In this document: positions 21,901 through 36,900 of the stretch, piece after piece
How the letters are laid out: every line of letters begins with the position of its first letter
How positions within the stretch are numbered: position 1 is the stretch's first letter
Position numbers and translations under genes: made by a program
Assembly (NCBI GenBank): GCA_012064415.1
Contig: SSNU01000086.1
Location: 451,407 to 515,406, forward strand
DNA: 64,000 bases
Source: Gyrodactylus bullatarudis
Taxonomy: Eukaryota; Platyhelminthes; Monogenea; Gyrodactylidea; Gyrodactylidae
Direction of reading: 5' to 3'
The notes under the pieces: model-generated
The model's input: the letters and a program-made list of their open reading frames with translations, nothing else
What the model was told of the DNA's origin: nothing
Databases searched by the model: none

Positions 21901-24900
21901 ATTTATTACCAAACATTCATCGAGTAAGATACGTACTTTTGATAAATGACAATATCAATATCTTCCAAGGTGTTGATGATCACAGGAATGCTGTTTTCAA
22001 TATTTTTATCTTGGATTGATATAACAGTTGCGGAATCTGTAGTCTGAACATTGACAATTAAGGCATAGGCTTGCTGTAAGGAAAATATCATAGTAAATAT
22101 ACTTTTTATCTGATGTCCATACTGATAGAAAACAACACGCTACATTTCCTTAAAAATATGAATTGAACGAATTAAAAAGAACAACAAATGATCAAGGTTA
22201 CAAATATTTACCATTTCTCTATTTAAGATCTTCTGTTTTAAAATGGAAGAGATATCTTTTTAATACAGCTAATACATAAGATTATTATTGAATTTCTGAG
22301 GCTGCAAACTGAAAGTCATTCTAAGTTTAAGAACAAACAAAGTTTCTTAAGTGAATAATTCTTTATTTTTGTCGGTTCTCTTTGGACCAGAAATCTACTT
22401 GTTTGTTCTTAAACCTATTAGCATAACTTTCAGTAAGCAATATTAAATTTCAATAAAATTATCTCACATCAATACAACGAATGACACTGCTATGAGATTT
22501 ATGAAATGGAAATATCTCAGTCTCAAAGCCCTGTTCCAATCGGCATCGCATATAGAGTTGTACATTTTTGCCATCAAGATTCTTTCTTTTCGGCCAAAAC
22601 CCAATAGCATTATCCTGAGTTACACATAGCCAATCTTGATTAAATGACTCTTTTGGGGTTTTTATTTCATCAATTTCTTGACAATATAAAAGCATCTGGG
22701 TAAGATAAAGAATTAAAAATAAAAATGAGTCAAGAAAATTTGGAAATCATCCTAATTACTCGTGTATTATTGACGATGGCAAAATAGGGCGCAATTGTGA
22801 TCAATTTGGTTAGGCCATTACCGACAAGATTAATATGAACTCCAAGCTGTAATGTAATGAGTGAGCATGATTAGAGAAACTATCATAGACTATCCTATTA
22901 CTGAAAGGCTCACTATAAAAACTGAATCGTTGGCGTCTTTGCAAATTACACGACCACTACTTCCAACAGTGTCAATGGAGAATTTGTCGGAGAATTTAGA
23001 ATTTTCTAGTTTCATCGCCATCTATTATGAAGATTTGAAAAAAATTTTTAGACTAGACAACAGCAAAATTAGCTTCAAATTACCTTGTAGGATCCAAATA
23101 CTGACTTGGTTGGCAGACAGTGTACAACGATTGATGTCTTTTCTGGATCATGATCAACAAGGGAATCATCGCCAACCTATGGAAATTGTATGGAGAGTCG
23201 TTAATCTCTTGGAGAAATCGTTACAATTTCACCATGTAAATAAAATGTTGAGTAAGAACAGTGAGAGAAAGAATAAATGTTGATTAAATTTTACCCAGGG
23301 CATCGATTTGCGACGATTTGACTTTTCAGTTTTAATCAACTATGCATAAAATTGGATTCTTTAAGAATATGAACAGAACTAGAGAGGAAATTGGAATCTT
23401 ACACTGGGATTATGACAAGAGAAATATTGTTTTCAATTAAAAAACTGACCAGCTGAAATTCATTTTATTATTTCACACACTTGAGAGATATCGAATACAA
23501 TGATATTATTAATACACTTAGTTGATATGAAGATGGGAATGAATTTTACAAAATTCTCAATTTTATCATCACTATATCGAATTTTATGGAATCTAGTTCA
23601 TATTATGGAGAAAATAATTTGAAAAAATCAAATTTTAAGAAAATTATAGCATCTTTCAAATCTCGAAGTAGCGCCAAATTACCATTTTTTAAGCTTTCAG
23701 TTAAAAATTTATTTTTTTAAAGTGATCTGTCAAAGAAATAAAATATGCTGAATCAGATTTTGAGAATTATCCCATTATCTTGGGAAAATTTATCTAATAT
23801 TCCTGAAAAATGACGAATTTTTATGGGGATTATCGGTTTTATTGTCTTTTTGTGATCCTAACAATCAACTTTTCATCACTCTCTCGCTTTGAAATTAACA
23901 AAAATTTTCTTGATGAAGTTCGGCAATATTATCGATCAAATAAATTCCCATATTCTTCATATAAATGTAGCTTTAAAAGGAGCAGTACTTTTTTATTTGA
24001 ACAGATACTTTCACACTCACCTTGTATGTTAGAATCTTTGAAGTTTTATTCACGATCCAGTAAGGTGCAAAAAGTGAGCAATTCAATGACCCATCTTTAC
24101 TATCAATAACTCGTCCCACATTCTATCGTAAAATAAAAATATAAAGAAAATGTATAACATCATCGAGAGGACATTAGAATACTTACAAAAGATAGAGAAT
24201 TATCAGTATTGGAGCATTTGATCATGGAGCTGGCAACATAATTTTCCTCAATCATCACTTTGCTCGTATAGACCTCAGAGAGATATTCAAACTATATTGG
24301 CCAAGTTTTTAAAGTGATCAGAATAAAATGTGGTAAATTCTACTTACAGAAAACTCGAACCAACTATTGAGTCCAGGCAAATTACGAATTGGCTCCTTCG
24401 TCCCAGAAACTATTTCCATTCTAGTGTTCTATGAAGAGATTTAAACCATGCTCAAAGACACATTCTGTAGAATAACTCACATTTATGTTAAGGATAATGT
24501 TAAAGGGTAAATAATTGCTGATGTAAAAGGCAGATTTAATGCATATTTGATATGTATATACACGGAAGCTAGCGACGACATTATCCTTGTTTCGAGTCTT
24601 TACATAATTTACCGGATTGTTGTTATTAATATGATCTTCCTCATACTCCAGTTGGTTGAGAGAATAGTAAACAGCATCATTGGAACTCGGTGATAGGCAC
24701 TTCAAAACCATGGACTTTTTCAACGGTTTAACATTGTATCCATTAGATAAGGCAAAGGAATTTTCGCTCTTCTTGTAGCTAGGAAAATATGACTTTAGAC
24801 TGATTCTAATACTATACCTTTTCCATGTCATTTCTCAAATTTTGATTCGAAACCGAATTCCTATTTTTTATAATTTTTATTGATTTAAAAGTAGGCGGTA

Positions 24901-27900
24901 GATCAAAAGAGGTTTCTCAGGATCATAATTTGACAAGAAAATCAAATATGCTTAATTTGATCTATGGATGGATCGCATTACAGTTTAGAAGTTGAATTTC
25001 GATTTCTTGATCATTTTCACTAGTTGAAAATCAATCCCCTGAGAATTGTGTGGGTCGAAAATTTATCGGCAATATTCAGCTTTCTTATCTTATTACGATC
25101 CTAAAAAACGTCTTTTGACCTCCTACCTATAAATCAATATTAAACTCTAGACCTTAAGATCAAGTGAAAATGGTTTTAAAAAATCCAATTTTCCGATAAG
25201 TTTAACACTGTGACTTTAAAGACCCATAAAGTCACTTAAGCAACTCATTATTACACATCTAAGCCTCAGAAAATACTTCGTTTACCACTCATTCGATTGG
25301 AAATTTATTAATCTCCTGGAATACGCAAAAATATTGGCTCTATCAAACTCGTGCTATTTTAATTAGAAGAAAGTTGATTTTTTTCCAAAAAATAATTTTT
25401 GTTTAAAACGTTTTTTCGAAAATCTATTTCCCAAGGTCATGGATAAAAACTAAGATAACTTTTAACAAGTAATCAAGTACCCGTAGAGTTCGAATATGCA
25501 ATCGTCTGAACTTTATCTGCTACAGCTTTAAGGATAGCCAATTTTTTGATCAAAAAATGACCAAAAATTTGATCGATAACTCCTGAACTAAAAATAATTG
25601 CTGTAATCAGCGTATTCACAAACCATAGGATAGACAGAAGATCGAATGCGAGTCATATAACTTTAAGAGTTCGCTCTATAAAGTAAAAATAACAAAATGA
25701 GTCTATGTATAACCTTAAAATTAGGATGTATGCTACTGATTTTCATCCATACAGCTTGCATGTTTTTATTTTTATCGCTTAGACATGGAAAAGCTATAGA
25801 AAAATAAAATATTAGTTTCCTAATTTGTAATTACTCGAGACTAAATTAGATAAATGACTTACTCAAATGGCTCTATAATAAGCTCTCCCTTGCTAAATAC
25901 TTGCATGGGAAGAGGATAACATGCCTCATTGGAAAGACTGAATAATCTCACAAATTCTTCATTTAATTTTCTATAGACAGTAATATTTTCACCAGAAAGA
26001 TTTCTTATCTAGAAGTAATAAAAGAGAGTTTTAGAGATGCAATTAAGAGGATATTTTGTCCTTCTTGTCATACCTTAACGTTGGATCGAATGTCGAAAAC
26101 TTTGGAATTATTCAAGAAATTCATTTCAAACAATAAAGCATCAAAAATATGCTTTGAACCTTTATGAGGTATTTGAAAGATCCTTGTTCCAGTTTCATCC
26201 AATGGAATAATTTTTCCAGTCAGAGATTCTTTCGTTAAAGTCTTTTCAGGAATATTCGAGGCCTCGGAGAAATTCTGAAAATCAATCTGAGATGTTGTTT
26301 GAAGGAGATCTGTACTAAAGTCGTTGCTTTTCTCATAATCGATTAGGAACCAGGCGCAGGGATGATTTCTAAGATCATGCTATAAATTGTGAGAAAAAAT
26401 ATTCACTCAAGTGACATAAAAAATGAATTGAGCTTACATTTTTAGAAATGTTGGATTTAATTGATGAAAAGTTTAAATAACTCTTATTGGGAATCCTGTA
26501 GCATGCGTAAACATCTTTCTGTGCTAAATTCTCTTGAGATCTTTCTTTCTCAGAGTGAATTATCAAATCTTTGACTTGCATTGCCTTGAACTTTTCAATA
26601 TTCATGATGAGGATTAATGTGAGCCCAGTTCTGTTCACGAATATCAAGTCTCCTAAATGGGTTCTTGATGAAATAGAGAGTTTAGACATGCTCTCACTAG
26701 GTTGCCAGATATTCTAAAAGTTTTAGGGAACATTGAAATATTTCAATCATTTCGAGTCTGAAACACGCAAAAGGCAACTCACCTGCAGAATATCTTTTAA
26801 ACTTTGAATGGTATCTGGTGTGATAGTCAGCTCTAGTTTATCTTCAACTTTGAAAATCATGGAAGCATTCGCCTCAATAATCGCTGAAGGAGCTGATTCT
26901 GAAGAAGATGGAGAGGCAGTTATGCTATCATCAACTTCATTTTCTCCCTGATCAAGGGTTTCTATAGAGTTGAGCTTTGAATATTCCAAGAACAAGGAAC
27001 AAGAATCCTTGATTTTCTTCTGACCGAAATTAACGTCAACCTTTTCCCAGAGGGGCTGCCACAAGTTTAACTTGGAATTCAAATATTTTGCATGTATTAA
27101 TAGTCTGATTGCAAACATGGTCTATGGGTAATAGAAGGAATTAGTAGCATTTGGCGATTACACTTGGTTTTCAGAGCCTACCTTTCTCTGATTTATTACC
27201 AAATCTCCTTCGAGGGCACTCTCAAAGAAGAAGACTGATCTCGATTGGTATGCCCCGGCAGTCGATTCGAGACTAACTTGTATTTCATTTATGATTAATT
27301 TTATCTAAGAAATATAGATTAAAACTTGTAAGTATTCTAGTCATAACGTCTGAAAATGGCGAAAAATCAAGTCAGTCTGAATGTTTATACAGGTGAAGTA
27401 CCTGTTTTCTATCCCACTCTGCCCAAATCGTATTTTACACCTCGGCTATATACCTAAACCATCATTTTTCTTAACCAATGAGAGAACAGGGAACCTTGAA
27501 CCAATGAAATTTAAGCACAGTTATTTTTTGATTTCTAAGTAGGATTCCTGTGTTTCACATAGATAGCCTTAAATAATATTTTATGAAAATTATTTTTATG
27601 TAAAAGATTTAGTTATATTAAGATCTATCGTTTGGTATGCTTTTCAGAATTCTAGCTTCAGAAATAAGAAAGTTTCGAAAATCTTCGTTTTGAACTATAA
27701 AACTGTATGACAATTAGAGTTAAACTTTACATTTGATATCTATCTTTTTAAGGTACTCAATTAATTTAACCATTTCGATTTTTATCAAATGAGGCGAAAA
27801 TCAAGCTCATCCAGACTGACTTGAATGTGCTTGGATAACAAATAAACATTTAGAAATCTTATACATGCATGCAAATTAAACTGAAAAAATTCAAACTAAA

Positions 27901-30900
27901 GACAGTTAGTTCCAAGTATTATGAACGTTCAATGATGCAACTTTATAAAATAACTAATGGAGAATTCAAGGGGTTATAAAGAGAGAAATCCATTATCATG
28001 TTTAACCCTTAAAGTCCAAGAGATATATTTGAATATTAAGATAACTTTGGGAGGTTTTCGGCATCGTCTTTTAATAGCCAAGAACTTCCATCTCAAGTTT
28101 ATGATACTTTGTTATTATGAATTAATGCTTGAGAAAACTAAGACTTTCTTAAGCGTATGGACAGAAGAAGTGCCAATTAGATTTATTGCTCATTAGATTT
28201 TAGACCTGTTGAAAATTAAACGTCAGAGATCAAGATTTAACAAAGTTGCAAGTATAAACGTTCTCCATGTTGGAATGATAAGGTTGTAAACATATGTATA
28301 TTCAATAAATATTATCCAATATCATGAGGATTACAGGGCTAAGTTATATTTATGACATACTTTCTTAGATACACCACTTTCATCAAGCTTGAAAATGAAA
28401 TGAATTAAATCATAGTTATGAATAAAACATATTCGGACATCAAATTAAAATAAGTCTCTAGATTTTTTTGAGAGGCATGAAATTTCCATCTTTATTGAAC
28501 TATGCTTAGAGAAACTCGCTAAATAACATTGCTTTAATAAAACTGTATAATAAAATCTATAAGCTTTGAAATATAATAATAGGGTCGTATGTAGGGCTTT
28601 ATGATCAGGACCTATTGAGTCTACTTTACTTAATTCTCAGTGTCATAACTATTATGTATGATTTTAAGAGCATTAATTTTTATTCTAAAAATATTGTAAA
28701 ATCCAATTTCAAGAAATTTCTTGAATGGTTGTGAACTTTGATTGGTTCCTGAAAAGAGTAATAATACAAAAACAATAACCCTAAAGTAGGATTTAATTTC
28801 TTGAACAGTATTTCAATACAATCGGTTCATTCAACTTTGAGGAACTCTGTATACTGTAAGATTTTGTTTAAGAAAGGATTAAATCATGTAACTGATCAAT
28901 ATATATTGAATTAGAATAATTTGCATAAATTAAGATCATGGTATTTAATATGGGAATGAAATCATTAAAACGTACAGATATGAATTTTTTACGTGTTGTA
29001 AACTTTTTCATGGTGTTAAGAAAACTTCGATCTTTTTCTTCCTCAGCTTGAGTGCACTCTAAATTCTTCAGCATCTCTTTGATGTCATTTTCAATCGGCT
29101 TCATATTCCAAAAGTCATCAGGAAGTTGGAAATCTTCTTGTTCCTCTCTCAAGGATTTGCTTGTTTTATGGCGCTCATTGAACAGGGTTTTTGAATAGTC
29201 CATGAACTTTAAGAGTTTCCTTATCATAATTGGAGTGAGTTTAACATGCATTTTAGGAGTGTTACAATCTATTCCAGTGCAACCATCATTTTTGGTGTCA
29301 ATTTTTGCTTTAAACGAGGATGGATTGATAAGCTAAGTGTAAGGGGATCAATTTAGTTCTTTAAATATATACCAAGATTTAAAATTATTACAATTTATCA
29401 GAGAAAAGACTTTAAAAGAGCAGTTTTCGAAAAAGTCTTCTCTATAGCTATCGAAAAATAACGGGTGTAGAAACATGAAATATGTTTGTAAAAAGGATAA
29501 GATTAGCTGAGAGCTGATTACGTAATTCAAAATGATTCTCTTTCCCTCTGATGAAGAAGAGAACGATGATGATACTCGAACAAAATAAATAATTCATATA
29601 GTTGCTGTACATTCGACCATAAAATAAATTTGAGTTCGAAATTAATCAATCACTAATTTTGAGATAGATTTCTCTCTACTAACTTGGTTCAGATGAATCT
29701 CCTCATCAACATCAGAAAAGGGTGACATGTAAACTGAATAAGTTGGCACATTTATTTCGAATGATTTTTCTTCAGCTAGTGACTTCATATGAACTTGTAA
29801 TGCAACCTGTATAGAAGAAGTATTCAAAATCAATGAATCATTACAGGCGTAAAGGTCAAATCTTACTTCACAAATTATGGCATCGTCATTTAGAGAAATT
29901 TCAACATTATCATCCGAATTGTTGTTTATGAGAATTATTCTACTCTCGTTCATCTGCAAGTTAAATTCCGAGGAAGAATTCTTCATGTCCGCACCTTTTG
30001 ATAATGATTCATGATTGGGCGTATGATTTACATCATCGTTTGAAATCTTGGGCAAAGTCGATAAAAAGTCCAATAAAAGCAGGCAATAATCGATTGAGCT
30101 GCACACCCGTAAATTGTTTATTGTTATGAAATCTGAAATAAATCAAATAAGAATTTATTTATGGACGAAAAGGGCTACCACTGGACTAACTCTTGATTTG
30201 AGACCTAGAGACTAACATTTCTAGTTTGAGGAAGTTATTCTGAATTTTCCCCGGCATCTTTTGAAGGATAATACTGGAACATGGGAAATTAGAACTAGAA
30301 TTTACTTATTTCCAATATCGTTGGCAATTTTTGTCCGATCATCGAAAATGTTCATATCACTCAAGGTCATTCGGATACTCTTTACATCGTCAAAAGTATC
30401 AAGATTAAATGCAAACTTGTCAAAAGTTAACAGGCCGAGACTGTCTAATGCCTCTGAATACTTTTTAAACAAAGTTGAGAATTTAATAATTTACTTGGTT
30501 CAGAATTCTCAAGGAACCCTTTTTCAAATCGACTGATATACTCAAGTCTGATTGTTTATTCTTGCCACTGCTATCTTTCAAGGGATCAGATGGAGAAGAT
30601 GGTGATTTTTTAGATTCACTAGATTTATCATTCGATGAAATGTTGAATTTTGTCAAGTTATGATTGATTACGCCAAATAAGAGAATGTATGATTCGTGGT
30701 CGATAGACATCTGAAAAATACAAGGATAAATGAGTATTTTTTTAAAAGTGTGATTAATAAACATCGTATAGAGGACTCAATTTTTCTCACTTTAATATCC
30801 TCAATCAGGGTTTGAATGGATGTATTGGTTTTCTTGCTACCAGATTCAGCATCAAGATGATTATTCATCCTTAAGATGAGGTTAACATCAAAAGGTTCAG

Positions 30901-33900
30901 TTACATCACCCAGATGATCAACATTTTCCAAGTGGTAATTTTCAATTCTAAAAAATCGAAAAATATAAGCTCGATTGAATTGTAAACTAGTCAAATAAAT
31001 TCTTCACCTATCTAGATTTATTCGTGAAAGATTACTATTGATTGTAAAATGATCCCTTAGTTGATCTCGAACTAGTTCCGCATCATTGTAAGCGATCAAG
31101 TTAGTAGTGATATTAGATAGTTTAAGACGGAAAGCTGCCTCCTTCGTCACAATACTCGGCAACAAGATCCAAGGTTCTTTTATTTTGAAATCTAGTATTA
31201 AATTTTTCGCAACAGGTGTTTGATTGTCTATTCGGCCGAGCTAAATGTAATTGCATATTTTAATAATCCAGGTATCATGAATATGCTGACAAAGCTGCTT
31301 TGTACTTTAGAAGCAAATGTAATGATAGAAAAAAACATAAAAGAAAGTTTTTATTGAACTTAAAAAATCTATTCAATTCTTCAATAAGGAATTTCTAAAC
31401 TTTGTGAATCTACGGGGAAATGCCCCTATATTCAAAATATCAATTTTCAAGATTTTAAAAACAATATAATACTATCTCTTGAATTATTAATAAACAAAAC
31501 CTACGCGTTCAAGATTAACTGACTAATAGTCAGTGACTATATTCAATATATTAGAGATGTAACAAATTTTTCAACCTATTTTAAAAACCTACTGAAATGA
31601 TAATACTATGAATTCTAAAAAATTATTTTATATAAGACCAAATATCAAATTGCTTGTCTGTGATAATATTTAAAATCAGACTTTCTTAAAACTGCCGCTA
31701 GATTTTCCATGAATTTTTACAACGTTTTCACTGAAATTTTGAATCTTTTCTGCTGACAAAGCTTCAAGTGTTTTTTTTTCAATGAAAATAGTATTAGAAT
31801 CATGTTAGGACCATTTTTGTTAAATTTTGTTATTCCACTATGCCTACATGAGAATTTAGGGAAAATGGGCGATTCACAACTATGCATGGGATTGCAAACG
31901 AATTTTCAGTTATTTTAGACCGTACAGATCATTATTATCAAAATTATATGAAAACTTTAATAAAAGGTCAAAATTGGTTACATCTCTAATTTCTTAATTT
32001 TCTTAATTGAATGACCAATTGAACAGAATTTTTTAACTCCAGTAAAACTTTAGTCTTGCTAAACACTGAAACTGTTCAAGTCTAAACTGGGAATATTCTT
32101 TTTATGAAAGACAATCCATAGCTTAGACTCTGTAACAGAATTTTGAGCACCAATGCAACATTTCAATGAATTGGGACAATTTGAAAATGGTGAATGAGAG
32201 TAAAATTTCCCAATGGCCAAGTGTTAATAAATTCGAATAAAAAGAAAAGAGTTAAATTACATAACTGAAAGCATCCCGAATGAGTGAAAAGAACTTTTGA
32301 GAGGGAGCATCTCCGTGAAGGAGACGTTTTGTTATGGAAAAGAATCTTTTACCGTTTATTTTTATCTGAATAAAAATAGCAACGATGATGATAACAATAA
32401 AAGAAGAAACCAATCTTTTAACAATCTGGTAACAACAAAAGATTAAATTAAACGCTAAACTTTTTAATTAATGAGTTGTCACATGCAATTCAATTGTCTC
32501 ATAGACAACAAATTTTTCGTATTCTGACCTGTTTCAAATAATTCTTCCTCTTAAGAGGAACCTTGAATATCTAGAACAACACAATATAGTTTTTTATTGA
32601 ATCATAGAAATTCTCATTTTTGATAGATCATGCATTTGTTACAATAATAACGAGAGTACAAAATCAAATCTAGTAATACATTGGCTTGATTTTCTTACAA
32701 ATTTTGACATTTTGATAAAACCTCGCTAAGCAAAAGATTACATGAGAATATTTTACTAATGATTGGGTTGAATTATTTGACAATATGGCTAGAAATATTT
32801 ACCCATCAAAAATGGAGATTTGATATTAATAATTTTCAAATTTTTCAACGTACCTTTTCATGGCCCGATTCCTCTTCGGAATTTTGTGTTTTTGCCAGGA
32901 AATCAAGTAGAAAATTCTAGAAAAGTTCAAGTTTATTAGGCAAAATTGTGGAGTTCGAATTAACCATTTTCATTAATAACCCGGGAGAAATGGAGGAAAT
33001 CCCCAATTGCTTTGGGGAAAAATTGGGATAATTATTTTCAGATGCAATTTAGTAATTATAGTTATATAGCTAATTAGCTATTGGCATCATTAAAAAGAGA
33101 GTAAAATTCTGCGCTGATTGATTTCTTGTACAATGTACATCAGCAGGAATTTGTGTTTAGTCTCTTGAGAGATTTTTTAACCTGAAAAGTAGGTAGATTC
33201 TGTCCTGTTTTTCCATCTTTCTGATTCTCCAGACTGTATAGCAAAGATAAATCTCTAAACCTTAAGCAACAATCATGCGTAAAATGTTATGATCTTTCAA
33301 ACTGTGACACCTTCAAAACTGTTTCTCAATTGGTTCTGTGCTTAATTTGGCATTTTTACAACAAAATGTTCGAATATCTTTAATAGACCAATCAGAATTG
33401 AGCCTTTTTTGTTAAATCACTCACAACAAAATCATTCTCAATTTTAAAGTATTAATGTTTAGCATAATTAGCCAAAGGTGTTTTTAAGCTTGAATTAATG
33501 AATAAGAAATAATTTCTTACAAGAAATCTACTCCAGAAGAAGGAGTGAAAGACAATCTTGAGCATACCAATCTCAAAGTCAATACTCATATTGTTATCTT
33601 CACTGTCACTCAGGATATCTAGGAGATCTTTGTAGAAGTCTTCCATATTGGTGAGTCTTTGTGAATAGATGATACTCTGGTTAGCTTCAATTTTTTGTTT
33701 TTCCTCGTTGAAGGAAATCCTTGATGATTTTCGAGACGTTTTCCCCTTGTAATCCTCTGAAAGGGTCTGATATGTAGAACGAGCCCTGGGATCGTAAATT
33801 CTTATCGATGCATGAAACAAATCACTCTTCTCTCTTAGCATTAGAACCCTGGAGAACTTCTCGTCGACCTCATAATCTTCAATGAGCAGGTCCCTCAGGG

Positions 33901-36900
33901 AGATATGCAATTTAGTCAAAAGGTAGGTGCTAGCAAGGGTTGCCGTAAAGTCTTGTATTTTGATCATGCAAATGTCTTTGATGGAACTCTTTAAACGAAT
34001 TCTCAACTCTCCTAGGAGTGCATTTATATTCCACTGCTCGATAATGAGTTCTGGAATCCGAACTTTGAGGCCTTGCTTAACACTGCTAATGTAGGTTGCT
34101 AATCTGAGATGTTTCTTTTGGTCATTTCTATCGAGAATATTATAGACAGCGTTAGTGGCAGTAACAATTCCGTTTGTGTTCTTCTTCATATCTAAAATTT
34201 ATCATTATAAAAATACAATTTACTCGATATATCTACCCAGGACTTGAATTTTGCTGTAAGATCGATTTGTTCATCCTTTCTTTCTTGGTCTTCAATTGGA
34301 TGGTTTTTATTCTTGCGACATTCGATCAATTTCTTTACTAGACGTTGACCAAATTTTTTCGCTAGATTATACGACTCCAAATGGAAACAAACATCTAATC
34401 CATGCATTTTTACATCTAGAGAATGTCGTACATTTTTATATTCCTGAATGAATTGAGGTGCATTTTTGTCAGCAATTAAAAGCTTGATTGTAAGAAGATT
34501 GTTTTTCAACGAGTCAATCTGACGTAAAATTCTTACTGGCTCCTCAATCCTTCCAACTAATGTTTCTTCAACATGATCAATAAACATGGGACTATCCAAG
34601 CTTAAAGAAGACATTTTTGCCTGAATTAAGAATAGGAGAAAAATTATTTAAAAATTTGAAAACATTTATTAAACTAACTGTTATGTCGACATCATATTTG
34701 TGTTTCTTCACCATAAGACTAATATCGGTCAGGCTCAACACAAATATTGGCTCATACGTCTGATTGGAGGAATTTGAGAGCTCACAAATTCTTAAATGCA
34801 ACTGAAAGAATCAAGTTAACAACACATGAACTTGTGGCAAAAGACAATTTAATTTATGTAAAAGTATAAATTTAATGAAGAATTCTGAACCAACAGAATT
34901 TTAATTCCTGATTCTTTCTATTTATAAGATTACAGATCATAAAAAGGAAAAATCTTTAAACTCACAAACTTGAGGAGGAAGTCCAGCTCAAATTCAACCT
35001 GAGGTATTTTTTCATCATAAGCGACCTCTTTGATAGAGTTCTCGTCAAAATTTTCAGCTGGAGTTGAATAAGTTTCTTCTTCACTATCTGAAGAGCTTTT
35101 ATCAAAATTTTCAAGCACTGTTGGATATTTTGTGAGGAGATCTTTGGTTAGATTATACTTTTCGTTTAAATTAATATTCTTGAACTTTTCAAATGTAACA
35201 CTTTCAACAACGTCTTGATAGACGGATTCATCCTTGAGTTTCTCAAACTCAGGAAAGGGAACACTGATCAAAAGTTCCGTTAGATTGAGTATAATCTGAT
35301 CAGTGATATTAAAACTGATATTTGGCACACAACAAGTTATTGAAAAGCTAGTAAAAATAAATTTTCAAAAGGCGTTTTCCTATAACCTCATTATTACAAT
35401 TCAGAATCATAAATTAATCATTGACGTACTTTGCAAAGTTGCTCCTTTTCAAAAGGCATTTCTTGATTTCAATATCCAGACCCAGAGGTCGAAGGAGATA
35501 CATGTGAGAATGGCTGACCTTGTCCAATAACTTGTAATCGACACCTTTGTCAATTAAGAGAATTTGCGTAGAAGACAACTTTAAATTGTAAAAATCAAAT
35601 GCAGAATCTTGAATATTTATGCTCGTATTCTGTTGATTGAGGGTTGCAATATGATCTTTAGAGTTTATGTTTAAGCAACCAAGATCTGCTAATAGCATTC
35701 GACAATTCCTAGAAATTATAATTTCTTGGTGAATAATTTATAATTATTAAAGTAAAAAGATGCCAGGATTTTTCTCATAAATAAGGCCTTTATTCCGGGC
35801 ATACTCATCAGTGTGATACATGCCAAATAGTATATAGGTTTTTAGATTTTTAAATTATTGGTTGACATTGTTTTTAAAATTTGATAATGAGTATGCCCGA
35901 ATGAAAGTCCTTATTTATGATAAAAATCCTGGCATCTTTTTACTTTAAATCTCATGAGATCGATGACCCAGCTCAAAACGAATGTTAAAAAACATCTATG
36001 CGAGAATAATAGTTACAATACTATTGAGTTAATTTACTGACAAAACAACTATACTAAAATGAGTAATCTGATTTGAAAGAAATTTCTTACACCCATGTAA
36101 TTCATGGATTACGACTTACTTGGTATATTTTCCATTTTCTGGTATAATTATGTGTCCTGATTTGATATTAATTTCGACTTTAGTATATGTCCTCTTGGAG
36201 GCAAAATGTTTCAAACCTGTCAAGGTCATTTCTTTGGCTTCAGATAATTGCTCCTGCACCATTGATGTGAGACTAAATATGTTAATAAAAGAATGTCTAT
36301 CAAATAAATACATAATGTATCACTATGTAATAATTTAGTTCTCAACTAAAGCTAGTTGACATCAAGATGAGAATTTACTATTTTTACAAAAAATTCAATT
36401 TTTTCTCTGATGATTTTTTGACGAAAAAAAACCCATACGCTGCTAAAATGAAAATATTTCTGGAAAAGATTGAATCTGGCCAAAATTTGAATTTTGAAAA
36501 AGCTAATTCAAGAAAAAGCTTAATAAAATTTTATATCAAATAGCTTTAGATACATTAAAAAGTCAACGAGGAAATAGTTGAGTCTGAAAGAGACTCGACT
36601 TGTCATTTATTTTTTGTTTTAATGATTAAAACGCTTTAGTGGCTGTTTAAATTATAAGAAAGAAAGTTTACAAATTGCTTATGGCTATAATAAATAGCTA
36701 ATAAATGGCTAAATAATAGATTAATTTCTATATTGATTATTGGAAGAAAACAAATTTCTCTGTGTTTATTCAGGAAATTTGAATAGGTATTCTTTACCTA
36801 GACCATTCCTAGTTTTGGATTTCCTTCCCCAAAAAGTTTACACAAAATAAATAAATAAATGTATTTCATGTTGTTTTTACTGAAACTTACGCTTCCAATT

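Noticed and set aside
22861..23283. 140-codon plus-strand ORF
   Set aside because: It is the antisense shadow of two VPS13 exons (23176-23084 and 23021-22914), which encode conserved VAB-region motifs in the other strand.
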